From Triglochin maritima (lineage: Eukaryota; Streptophyta; Magnoliopsida; Alismatales; Juncaginaceae), in assembly GCA_963682175.1 (NCBI GenBank), contig OY821777.1:947501-1011500 (forward strand): a stretch of DNA of 64,000 nt, read 5' to 3'. How positions within the stretch are numbered: position 1 is the first letter of the stretch; each line of letters opens with the position of its first letter. Below are positions 1-10,895 of the stretch, piece by piece. Both the position numbers and the translations under genes were made by a program. The notes under the pieces are model-generated. The model searched no databases, had not been told where the DNA came from, and was given only the letters and a program-made list of their open reading frames with translations.

Positions 1-54
1 TACGACTGGTTGCACTCTAGTTGTCACTCTCGTTGCGTTGCCACTCTTTACCCT

Positions 55-84
55 GGGCTGGGCTGGGCTGGGCTGGGCTGGGCT
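55..84. repeat. GGGCT pentanucleotide microsatellite, 6 units
   Basis: Six uninterrupted GGGCT units are read directly. Nothing nearby suggests a function. Confidence 0.95.
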
Positions 85-664
85 ACCACTTTCTGTCAAA
101 CTTCAATTCGTTTGCTGCTTGCACTAGTCAGTGGGCTTGTTGACCATTATATTTGATTGAAATGGATGGTTCAGATTGGAGTTTGTCTTTGGTGTTTCTT
201 TAGAGAGTTTCTTTGTGTTTTGTAGTTTCCTTTTCTTTTCCAGTAGAAATTCAAATGATCTGGGAAAGTTCTGCCTACCCTCTTCTGTTACTGTCATTAA
301 CTTTTGTTGTTCTTGGCTCAATATCTATCAAAATCTAGCTTTGTTAATCCAGTTGGACAATGTCATGGCAGTTTCCATTTGTATCCATGGTTACCTGTTG
401 ATGGGGTACATTCAAGCCTTTCTATTTTAATTTCCTAATTTACACACATTTACTCATTCCAGTCCCTAGATAACACCGGATGAAAGTTAAAACAAAAACT
501 CTCGTATACAAAATTGATGTTCTAACTTTTTCTTTGATTTGAAGAGAAATTTAGAGAAAGTTGGTTTTCTCTCAAAATTCCCAAAACACTCAAAATGTAA
601 CAAGAAGATTCATTATTATTTTCTCTCCTAATTCGTTTTCATTTACATTATAGAAAAACATATT

Positions 665-700
665 TTCTCTTCTCTTCTCTTCTCTTCTCTTCTCTTCCCT
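665..700. repeat. CT-rich microsatellite (TCTCT units)
   Basis: About seven tandem copies of a 5-bp pyrimidine unit lie ~520 bp upstream of the LRR start codon. Pyrimidine-rich tracts are common in plant promoters and leaders, but no role is shown here. Confidence 0.85.
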
Positions 701-1195
701 TCATTTTTTATATCTCAATTTCGTTGTTGTCCATTCACACCATTTAGAATCCAAGCATATAAGAAATGATCACGATTAGTATAAGAATTAGTTGGTTGGG
801 GGAGGAACGCATGCTCGATAACCACTCTCGTGATAACGTGTAGTTGCAAGAATACTATCGCACAATCTCTACTTTAATATGAAAATTAAGTTAACCATAC
901 CATTTGTTTTAAAAAAAAATCCAAGCTTAATTAAGTTTACCGATTGATTGACACCATTAACCATCAACTAAAAACTTCCTCCAATGGTGCCAGTGGCGAG
1001 ATTAATTAAACTATTGCTAATCGCAACGCGTTTATATATTTATAAATAAAAACACCAAAATAATTATTTTCGAAAAAAAATATCACTTCCTATCAAAAAA
1101 TACATCTGGGAAATCCACGTGGCAGACCTCCACACACCCACGTAACCCGCCACGACGTCCGTCCGTCCCCCTTCTCCTCCAGTCCACTCCACCCC

Positions 1196-1210
1196 AAACC
1201 CTAACCCTAA
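1196..1210 (+). promoter_or_regulatory. Telo-box motif in the 5' leader
   Basis: AAACCCTAACCCTAA lies 8 bp before the ATG of the LRR gene. Plant telo-boxes (AAACCCTAA) occur in promoters and leaders of growth- and translation-related genes and are bound by telomere-repeat-binding factors. Its use here is inference from the motif alone. Confidence 0.5.
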
Positions 1211-1218
1211 TCCCCTTC

Positions 1219-4200
1219 ATGGCGTCGTCGTCGACGCCGATTGTGACCGGCGACCGGTACCTCTCCCGTCTCGTTGCCTTCGTCGACGGCCACCTCTCTC
1301 CCCTCCTCGACTCCTCCCTCACCCTCAAACTCAACCCCTCCGGCCTCCACTACGTCCAGTCCCGCCTCGACGCCCTCCGCGAGCTAGAAGGCCTACTCGC
1401 CTCCGCGCCCGTTGACTACCTCCGCGCCTACGTGTCCGATCTCGGGGATCACCGCGCGTTGGAGCAGCTCAGGAGGATTCTCGGGTTGTTGGGGTCGCTT
1501 AAGTTGGTTTCTGTTCTTCCGTGTCCCGCCAGGGATCCGACGCCGGTCTCGCTCGCCGCGTTCCGGAGGTTGAGGGTTTTGGAGCTCAGGGGGTGTGATC
1601 TGTCCACGACCGAGGCGAGGGGGCTGTTGGAGCTCCGGCATACGCTAGAGAAACTCATATGCCACAACTCCACTGTAATCGTACCGTTCTCTGTTTTGTT
1701 GGATTGGTCGTTTTTTCGTGATGTGTTTGTTGATTAGAGAAACAGAAAAAAATTACTTAGGTTTGTGATTGTGGGATTTATTGATGAATTGTGTTCGGAG
1801 AGGTGGTAAATGGGTTCGAGCAATCCCCTGGATTTTGGAAAATTGCCTGGTTAATATGGAAAAAAATGTTGGTAGTTTATGATTTAGATTTGTGGATTTT
1901 GACCTCTGGGTTATTAAGCAACACAAATAGTAGTTTAGGTACATGAGATACATTAATAATTGTACGTACAATTGATAATTTCGACCCCCTTGACCATAGT
2001 GATTTCTGACCCCGCCCTTGATTGTGTTGAATTGTAATAGTCACAGTTAAGACATATAAAACGTAGAACAAGTTGGTACCTTTGTAAATCACATTATTTA
2101 TATTGTTGTGCATACAATTACGTTGTTTGTTCTTTATGATTTTGTAAATTAGGGTTCTTTTTACATTCTAACAAGTTATAGAATCACATAATGCTAGTTC
2201 GTTTTAGTCGACCTGTAGACTGTAGTCCAACTATGTTTTGGTTGCCAGGCACTATGGTTGTGAGAATGAATTGTTGTAAACAATACATGTTAATTTTGGA
2301 TGCTAACTTCATATGGTTCAACAAATCCATTTTCTTGAATTACTAGATCATGTTTTTGTATATTAGATCCCCTATCCTCACACGCTTGAGATTATTTAAA
2401 ATTTCTTAAATGGGCAATATACAACATCTCATGACAATTGTTCTTGTTTGAGTTATCTTTTTTGTGTTTCTATATGGTTGCGGAGTATGTTCCTGTTCCC
2501 TTTTTTCTAATACCATGACATAGCACTACCCTCTATTTAATTTTTCCCCTAATTTCCCTGGCTTCTGATGTGTAGGATGCACTTAGACATGTATTTGCTA
2601 GTAGAATTGTGGATATCAAGGACTCTCCAACATGGAACCGATTAGAATTTGTCTCCTGTGCTTGCAATAATCTTATTCTTATGGATGAATCACTTCAGCT
2701 CCTACCTGTCGTCAAAACATTGGATCTGAATCGAAACAAATTCGCAAAGGTTGCTAACTTGAGAAAATGCATGAAGTTGCAATATCTAGATCTCGGATTT
2801 AACCATCTGCGCTCAATCACATGCTTAGGCGAGGTAAGTGGTAGACGGTTCTGAAAATTTACAAATTAGTGATTTTTCTTAATAAAACTCTTAAAACGTT
2901 TATAACTTAACTGAAAGCTCTTTTTCAAGATTTGACAATTACGGTTGGAAGGATATGCAGTTACATACCGATAAAAAAGAGAGGATATGCAGTTACATAA
3001 TTCTTCTGATCAATATGTAATTAGTGATATATATATGTTTTCATGTTTAGATTATGCATTTTATTTGTAAAGTTCAAATTGTTTGGTTCCAGTGCTTGCC
3101 TTAACCTACCACGAGGCCAAGAGATTATTCATTGATAAGAGTGCTCATTTGCATGACCTGTGAGTGGCCAATAAACCTATGAAATCTGTGACACGTATAT
3201 GTGATTGGTCAAACAATCAGATATTACTTGATTACGTGCTTTGTACAAGGAACATGATGACCTATGAAATTAAGCTCCACAATAGATTTTTGTCCTAAAA
3301 ATTACTGTATGGTGTTAGAACACTTACAGAGAAAAGGTTTTTAAATGTCATAAGCTTATGAATGATAGAAAAAGAGTGTTACAAGTCTATGATTCACAAA
3401 CACTGAATGATATTAACACATCTTTGGTTGAGGAACGACCAAACACAAACATACATATCATTTTGTGCACTCAACATTTATGACATGTGGAAATTTCCTA
3501 AGTCTTATTGCAGATCATTGTGCTAAATTTAAAATGTATGGTGGTGTCAGAAAGCAACTTATGTACAAACAAGTGTGCACCGTTATGTTTACCCTTTGAG
3601 TAGTTAGTGGTCCTTTTTCATTGGACAATTGATCATGTGGAGTAGCTGTTGCAGGACAGGAAGTGAAAATCAGATTGTTATGTTTATCTAATATCACGAT
3701 GCTATCTAGTTGTAATATTTTGCAATAGTTCAGGGTTGTTTCTGCAATATGATCGAGTTTAGGAGATTGAGAGTGTAATGGTGTCAAGAGAGTGTGTGAA
3801 ACTCTATATATTGAGTTAGTATGAATGAGAATGGAACTTTTGACTCCCAACCAAATTTTGTTTGTTTAAAAGTTAAAACACTCTTTGGTGGATTCCGGTT
3901 TATTTCTTGGTGGATCTTGAAACCTCTTAGTGGATTCCAAGACTTTATCCACTTTGATTTCGTGTCAGAGTTCACTAGCTGCAACAATATCTGGGTTTTC
4001 CGTTCTATGTCAAGACCTAATGCACAGTGAGCACACTAAAGCAACTCGTATATAGTTAATTAGTTATAGTCACAACATATTTCATCATAGGGAGATGCAC
4101 ACTTTTAGCTTTCTATATTGGTTTATGACATACTATGTCACTTATCCTGAAACGAGCTATGTCTGTTACTATAATTGCCAATTCAATTCTTTTACACGTC

Positions 4201-6552
4201 CATTAGAGTCTTGCTTCTCACCCAATTTGGTTATTTGGTGCACCCTCTGTTGTCGTTTTTTATTCTTCTAATGTCGATAGATCAAGAAGAATAAACAATT
4301 TTCTTCTTCTAAGTAGCTACTATTTTACCTAAATCATCTGTCATTGGGAGAAGACGTGGTTTTGCAATTTTAGCAAAGAAGATAAAAAATGTGTACTACT
4401 TGGGAGTTGGGACATTGAGAACCTTATTGATAGAAATGAAAGCTTTGTTTTCAGTCAAATGGAGTGCTTACTATTTTAGCTTGGAAGGCGGCTTTAACTG
4501 CAAACCTGACACCTTCCAAACAATAAATTTGTTGAAATTGCACTGTTGCACATAGCTTCACAGATTCATCAGGTGTTTCCCTCCCAATTGTAGGAAATGT
4601 AAGTGCTTGTAGATAAGTTCTTTTATGCTTGCTGGTTGTGTTATGTTTAATGAAATGGAAAATGTTTAATCTTACACACACTGCATTGGTGTAGTGAAGT
4701 CGTAAATTTGAATATATGTTGCTATGCAGGTATCTTGTCCAATCAGTAAGCTGGTATTAAGAAATAATGCCTTGACATCATTACGAGGCATTGAAAACCT
4801 GAAGCTAGTTGAAGGGCTTGATCTTTCCTACAATATTATTTCGAATTTCTCAGAGTTAGAGATTCTGTTTAGCCTTTCATGTCTTAAAAGCTTATGGTTG
4901 GAGGGGAATCCTATTTGTTGTGCACAGTGGTACCGAGCCCACGTTTTCAGCCTTTTCCATCAACCACAAAAGGTATTATTTATTTTTCCAGTAGATCCCG
5001 GTGTTAGTTTTGTTGCCTTAGAAATTAAGAGTAGCACAGCTGCACAGGAGTTTGAATTAGAAATACGTGTTGTGCTTGAATGATTCACTTGTTGTTGGTA
5101 GAATTAGTCTGGTCCTCACTTTTCTTGCAAAAATGTTCTGATGCATGTTTGGATGTTCCAGTTGGAAATAGATGGAAGTGGGATCAGCACAAGAGAGTAC
5201 TGGCAGATGCAAGCTATTCTTACAAAAAGGCACAAAAAACCTGCTGGTTATGGATTTTATTTCCCTACAAAGGATGGTGCCGAAGATGGGAGCTCGACTA
5301 CTAAAAGGAAGGTACATGTCTTTTATCCGTTGATTTAATGCAACAAATGTTTAAGCTGAATACCTTACAATGTCTTTATTTTACCCTGTTTTATTTGATT
5401 CAACAACAACAACAAAGCCTTTTATCCCAAACTAGTTGGGGTGGACTAGAAATGAAACTCTAAGGAATCACGGTTCAGTCACGTGAATCGCCTTCTTCCA
5501 CACGTTTATTTGATTCAATTACATATAATGCAACATATCTATATGTAATTTTATTGTTGTAGAAAAAGCATTCCCGTATTGCCTCTATTGTGGAGGAAGA
5601 AAATAAACCATTTGGTGCCGAGGCCTTTGATCAAGAATCAGCATCCTGTGAATCTGACTTGACGAAGAAAGAGACTGTAATTTCAGATGGTGAAGCAGAT
5701 ATTCTGGATTTAATGAATAGAGTGGAAACAATGAAGAAGGAACGATCTATTCTTTGGTCAAGAGACTTTAAAGAATGGCTCGATAGTACATCAGACGATG
5801 TGACATATGGAAAGAGGCACATGTATTTTGACATTGATGAAGGTAATGAGATTCGAGGAAGGCAGAAAACGTCTTCTAGTTATCTTGGTGAAAGCTCTGC
5901 AGGCTCTGCTGAAATTTCGTTTGTTGAAAATGGTATAGGCTCTACCTCGATTGGTCTGAGTGAGCTTAAAATTGGGGATCAGGGTTCTAAGCAATATGAA
6001 TCAGATGTGTCGTCTGAAAAATCTATAATCGATAGGCAAGGCCTGGCAGAACTAACGATTCATTCAGAGCCTTTCGCTGCTATTGAGAATGTGATAGGGT
6101 CACGGTCGTCGTCTCTCTCTCCTGGACCACCACCTCAATACAGAAGAGACATTCTACAACGTCGGCAAAACATGGAAGAAGAGTTATTACAACTGTCATC
6201 CGAGTCGTATTCACTAGCATCATCAGATAGTGATTCGACCAGCAGTGATGAAGACTCTTTCAGGTTCGGTAAATTTTTGCCAAAGAACAATTATTCAGAT
6301 GAAGCATTTACAAACGGAAGCAGCAGTTATTACTCATATGATATTGGTGAGAACCATAATGGGGAGAACAAAGGTGATCAGGAAATATTTTGCAGAAATA
6401 TTGCAGTAATGTCTGCTGGTAATGATGAAACTGCAGATGGACATGACATTACTTTGGAACATAGGAAAGGTAAATGGAAGCCTAAGAAAAGACACGCTGG
6501 ATCTTCTTTGATAGATGTGAAAAACAGTAGGGGTCTACTGGCTCGAAGTTAA
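1219..6552 (+). CDS. Leucine-rich-repeat protein, dynein light chain 1/STK11IP-like
   Basis: Exons 1219-1674, 2576-2833, 4730-4972, 5162-5311 and 5563-6552 join in frame to 698 aa with GT-AG borders throughout. Residues 1-152 form the family's conserved N-terminal region (VDYLRAYVSDLGDHRALEQL). Residues ~150-310 hold SDS22-type leucine-rich repeats (KTLDLNRNKF, LQYLDLGFNHL, LVLRNN, LDLSYN, SLWLEGNP) that end in an LRR cap around the WYRAHVFSLF motif. Residues 370-698 are acidic, Ser-rich and probably disordered, with an MKKERSILW block. The family is annotated as outer-arm dynein light chain 1-like or STK11-interacting-protein-like, and its plant function is unknown to me. Homologues as I remember them continue for several hundred residues, so the stop at 6552 looks premature. 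A second open frame (6551-6687) follows directly, suggesting a frameshift or alternative 3' end. The start is the first ATG after the C-rich leader. Confidence 0.85.
5401..5505 (-). mobile_element. 3' tail of an RTE-type LINE
   Basis: The motif caacaacaacaacaaagcc, followed by a short inverted repeat (cccaaactagttggg), is the reverse complement of the TTG-repeat tail and hairpin that end many plant RTE (BovB-like) LINEs. It lies in intron 4 of the LRR gene. Two further tails occur in MED23 introns. No coding part remains. Confidence 0.65.
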
Positions 6553-8376
6553 ATGGACATCACAACTGACTAGCAGGAGTGATGACCAAAACTTCCAAGA
6601 AGAAGCTGTAAATTTCTGTCAGAAAACGAGTTCACATGCTAGAAACATGTCAAGAGAGTGCTCATGGAGCCATGGTCTAAATTGTAGGTATTGCTGCTTC
6701 ACTTATTTATTTTTCTACACATGCATGTTGATTTTTTTCGTTCAGCTATTTTTTTAAAACAAATACATGAGTTCACATACTCTATTGCCTTTTGGGGAAC
6801 CGAATTACGCTCTAGATTTTCTGCTAGGTGACTAGTCTGGCTGGTCTCAGGTTTATGATTACGTGAAAAGGTTGCAGCCCTCTCATGTAGCATTGCAGAA
6901 ACCATGTAATGGTACCCAAAAAAAAGGATTTAGTCTATTGGCCTTTTTTTCAGATACTATGTTTTCCAGGATATAGTGGATTATAGTTTGTACAAAGCTA
7001 GATTCACTGATTCTCTATTTAGATATACATGTGTTCGCATCTTTATACACAAAGTGAATGAGCTGATTAACATCCAAAAAGTGTTGTATTTTTTAAGGGA
7101 AAGTTTATTATGTCTGTTCTCTTTTTAATCAACCTATATTGCCACCTCATTGTTGTTAATAAAAACTTTCAAGTTAAAACATTGCAAAACTTGATGTTCT
7201 AGTTTTGCAGTTGATACTTCGTTGAAACTGCCACTAACGATCATTCGCTTAAATGCTTAATAAAAAAGTATGCAAGTAAAACTTATTTTAAATCTCTAAT
7301 GCCTATGATACTTCGATATGGTAACATGAGTCCACCCCCTCATTACTATCAAGTAAAGAATGGTAACACTGCATTTCTCTGTCCTTAATTCTTGGTACTT
7401 TAATACCGATAAAAAAATAAAAACTATTCTTGGTACTTTTATTTTTGGATCTCGGGGATCATTTTGCTTTACTAGTTGCATTTCTTATTCCTACAATATT
7501 GTTTTTCGTTGACTTTTTGTTGGAATGTTTTTTTATGTCTATTAGTGTCTGTTGTAACTTCTGTTATCCCTCACGGGCATTGTCTTTTGTTTCAGGTAAC
7601 ATTTAGTAGGCAAGCATCCTGGAGAAGCCCCCTCCTGGTAAAATATCTGGAACATTAGGAAAAGTTAAGCTAGTGAGCTAGGTCTTGTATGAAATGTACA
7701 TGTTGTGATTCATTCATTCTCTTTATTGTTATTTTTCCTTGTACAGCAGTATCCTGTTACTTCATTCTTTTGTTGATCACTTCCCCCGTGTAGGGAATTA
7801 TTCGTTTGTATGTGAACATGTACTGATGTACAGCTCAATGTATGTGTCGTTCCTATTTTGAGTTTCTTTACTGTTTTAATCTCATAATCTTTGCTCAGTC
7901 TTCTCCAGTAAGAATTTAAATTGCAAAAGAAAAGTACAAATATCAGATGATTCCGTCAAAAATTCCACTTATGATGTCACTGACAGCATTTTAAATTGCT
8001 GCATATTTTGATTTCATTTGAATCGTTACACATGTAGTTGATTTTACTCGTAACATACGGAAAAGGTTCATGTAATATTTATTTAACTTCATGTAACAAC
8101 AATAGGATGCTGGAACAAGAATAATAGAGAGTTCCAAATTCTAGTGTATTGTCTAGATTTGGATTGTGTGGGTTTTATTTGCTAAATACATGCAGATATT
8201 CCAAAATCATTAGCGTGTCTACACTTGGCCGAACATATACCAAGAGTTTTGCCATTACAACATCCCAAAGGTACGAAAAGGACATCCAAAAATCTGAAGC
8301 CAAGAAACATTACTCAAGAAACAAGACATACCATTCTGTTGTCTCCAGCCAGTAAGATAGACTAGTGTGAAGAAAG
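6553..8376. other. 3' region of the LRR gene and spacer before the F-box gene
   Basis: The frame starting at 6551 stays open to 6687, where a GT follows. A plausible acceptor lies at 7594-7595 (tttgtttcag), but joining the two meets a stop at once, so it may be a 3' UTR intron. Nothing resembling the missing C-terminal domain of the LRR family was recognised between 6690 and 8376. The remainder is AT-rich non-coding DNA. Confidence 0.5.
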
Positions 8377-10330
8377 ATGGAGAGCAGAGAGGGCGAGATG
8401 GCGATGTTGGTGGTGTTGGGTCGCCTCCGTCTCCCTGAGCTGTTATCCTCCATGGCGGTTTGCAAGGCGTGGAGAGACGCCATAGTGGAAGACGTCGTTG
8501 CTTGGAGAGACTTGAGTGTGGAGCCTCCCCTGAGCCGAAAGCTCACCGATGAAGCGCTTATGAGCGTCATGTTGAGAGCTCAAGGGAAGCTTAGGTGCCT
8601 ATGTCTTCTAGATTGCCAGAGGATAACCAGTAACGGGCTCCAATCCGTCGTCCATGCCAATCCTCACATCACTAAGGTATATACATCATAAAATTCATAG
8701 TTCATGGTTAGATTACAGTTTATCCACTTGAACTACGCATACGTTGAGGAACAACTTTCCTTCCGATCAATGAAATCTCGCCTTGAATTTTTTGTTTCAA
8801 TTTGGTATACTCAATCGAAAGATGGGCTCTCTGTGTGTTTTCATCTGAAAAAGATTTACAATTCCCCTATTTTTGTTTTCTTTGTAACTCCAATCTCTCA
8901 GATTCCCATCGTTCTCGTTCTTATTCTCGATATTCTTCCTCTTCCAACCCTCCATCAAAAAATCCTTTTGCAAAACATCAAATCCAAATATGCAGAAACA
9001 TAACAATAATTTTGACCGCAGTGGTGGTAAAGATTTTGTTTGGGAACGTTGATATCATGCTTAAAACAAATACATTTTTAAGTAATATTTCAGATTCATA
9101 TTGAAACATGTATAATTTGTTAATTAATTTTCACGAAAAATGTCTATCTTCTTTGTTTCTGGATAACTACAGCTATATCTTCCCGGATGCTCCAACATAA
9201 CAGCTGATGCTGTGGTAACAATGGTGAGATCTCTCACCCAACTTCAGAAACTAAAACTGAATGGAATAGCCAACATCAGAAAACACCACTTGGACACACT
9301 AAACACTCTCATCAAGACACAGCAAGAGATCCACAAACCAGTGTTTTCATACAAGCAATGGCGCTTTCGACAACTCCAAGACAACGATTGTCCCATCGAT
9401 GTTGGTGTTTGTCCGCAATGCGATAACCCAAGGCTTGTGTTTGACTGCACAAGTGAGGATTGCAGGTAATTAATTAATTTTCATTAACATGATGTTCTCT
9501 TGTTTTTAAGTTTGGTTAAATTTCTTCATATATGCTAGAAATATTAGATTAGATTAATGATGCGAAAAAACCAGTTATTACATTTCAGTAGACAAGTAAT
9601 ATGTGTCTTACTTGAATAAGTAAAGAATCACAATTCCCAACTGCGGAACACCGCCAAAAACTAACGAATTGCTATGTCCATTTTGAAACAGTTAAGACCA
9701 GGGATCAATTCCTCTTTAGGTTTACTTTCAAAAGGAAAAATATAACTGCAGAGCATTTATATGATATTAAAATTAAGGTGATACCCCAAGGATTGAAAAT
9801 TGAATAGTTGGAGGATCCAAGTTGGTAACAATGGAATCTGATCTCCTCTAAATGAGCCAGACAGATATTGAAAAGGCTCAATTTTTTGAACCTAACCCAC
9901 CCTAAAGATAACGTTTTGCAGGTTGAACCCACCTCATTTATAGCCATTCGTGCAAATTAGAGTGTGTTTCGAAGTCATTTGCAATTTTTCATCATTAGGG
10001 GATTCTCATGATATTTGGTTGATCATCAGGTTGATGAAGAACAGAATTAGTGAATGCAGAGGGTGTACATTTTGCATTCCCAGATGCGAGGAATGTGGAA
10101 GATGTACTAGTAACCTTGATGACCACTATGGGGAAGGAATGGTGTGCTTGGATGGAGTTTGCTTGCAGTGCTGGCTTGGCCTTCCAAAGTGCAACTCATG
10201 CAACAGAGCTTACTGTACTTGGCACATGAAGCTCTTCCTCAGCTCCAATTCTCCAACATCATCTTCTTCAACAACTGATATTGGTTTTGTTTGTGAGTCA
10301 TGTCTGGAAGACTTTAAAGCACAAGCATAA
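8377..10330 (+). CDS. SKIP28: F-box protein, SKIP28 type
   Basis: Exons 8377-8676, 9173-9465 and 10030-10330 join in frame to 297 aa. Residues ~8-45 are an F-box-like segment (LGRLRLPELLSSMAVCKAWR), so the protein probably recruits substrates to an SCF ubiquitin ligase through SKP1/ASK. Residues ~50-150 carry short AMN1-type leucine-rich repeats (LCLLDCQRITSNGL, LYLPGCSNIT). Residues ~175-280 are a Cys-rich tail with many CxxC pairs (CPQC, CRGCTFC, CEECGRC, CNSC), probably zinc-binding. F-box plus LRR plus this tail matches the SKIP28 family, and the length is about as expected. The first of two early in-frame ATGs was chosen. The substrate is unknown. The end of the last exon is duplicated just downstream. 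Confidence 0.9.
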
Positions 10331-10531
10331 CTACTGTTAGAATTGCCATTTATTTGGAAAATAGTTTAGCTTTTGTGTTTTATGATTGTGTAGGGCAATC
10401 TATGATGTGGGTTTTTTGTTTGTAAAACATGTCTGGAAGATTTTTAGTGCAAGCATAACTACTGTTAGAATTGCCATTTATTTGGAAAGTAGTTTAGCTT
10501 GTGTGAATGATTTTGAAGGGCAACCTATGAG
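10277..10531 (+). repeat. Tandem duplication of the SKIP28 3' end, unit ~128 bp
   Basis: The segment from about 10277, covering the last ~17 codons, the stop and the start of the 3' UTR, recurs from about 10404. Shared blocks such as catgtctggaaga and gcataactactgttagaatt sit 128-129 bp apart. The second copy has an in-frame stop (gatttttag) and lies in the 3' UTR. The copies differ at several positions, so the duplication is not very recent. Confidence 0.85.
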
Positions 10532-10895
10532 GTCTTTAACTACAACCTTGAGTCCGTCTGTCACATTTTTTACTCAAACAAGCATTTACTTGACATGAAG
10601 CTTGGAGAACATAACGCATAGATAAGTTCAGTGCAAAGAATACAATCTAGAATGGTCAATCTGTCCTGTTCGGCTCTGTACAACAATGTTGTGCACTGTT
10701 CAATTGGGGAATCTAAAACTAAACTACTCTCTAACTTAGGATGGTAATAAACAAATTTCCACATCAAATCAAAGTTGCCCTTCAAAAAACAAAATTGGAG
10801 ATGTTGCACTGCACCATCCACCTTAGGCATCCTCCATTCCATCTCTTCCTCACACCACCATCCAATCAAAGATTAAAATGCTTTATGGTGGATGT
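10532..10895. other. Spacer between convergent genes
   Basis: This separates the 3' ends of the F-box gene (+) and the glucanase gene (-) and should hold both 3' UTRs. No other signal was recognised. Confidence 0.5.

Larger units (their letters stand above)
1..1218. other. Intergenic DNA and 5' region of the LRR gene
   Basis: No coding segment with family similarity is visible. The stretch is AT-rich with two simple repeats (entered separately). The last ~120 bases before the ATG at 1219 turn C-rich (ccacc/cctcc runs), typical of a plant 5' leader. No TATA box can be assigned with confidence. Confidence 0.5.

Noticed and set aside
1196..1210. Interstitial telomere remnant
   Set aside because: Only two telomere-like units in a gene leader; a telo-box is the simpler reading.
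1393..1673. Minus-strand open frames of 82 and 74 codons within the first LRR exon
   Set aside because: Shadows of the GC-rich first exon on the other strand.
8149..8355. 68-codon open frame just upstream of the F-box gene
   Set aside because: No similarity, AT-rich composition, and the F-box leader probably overlaps it.
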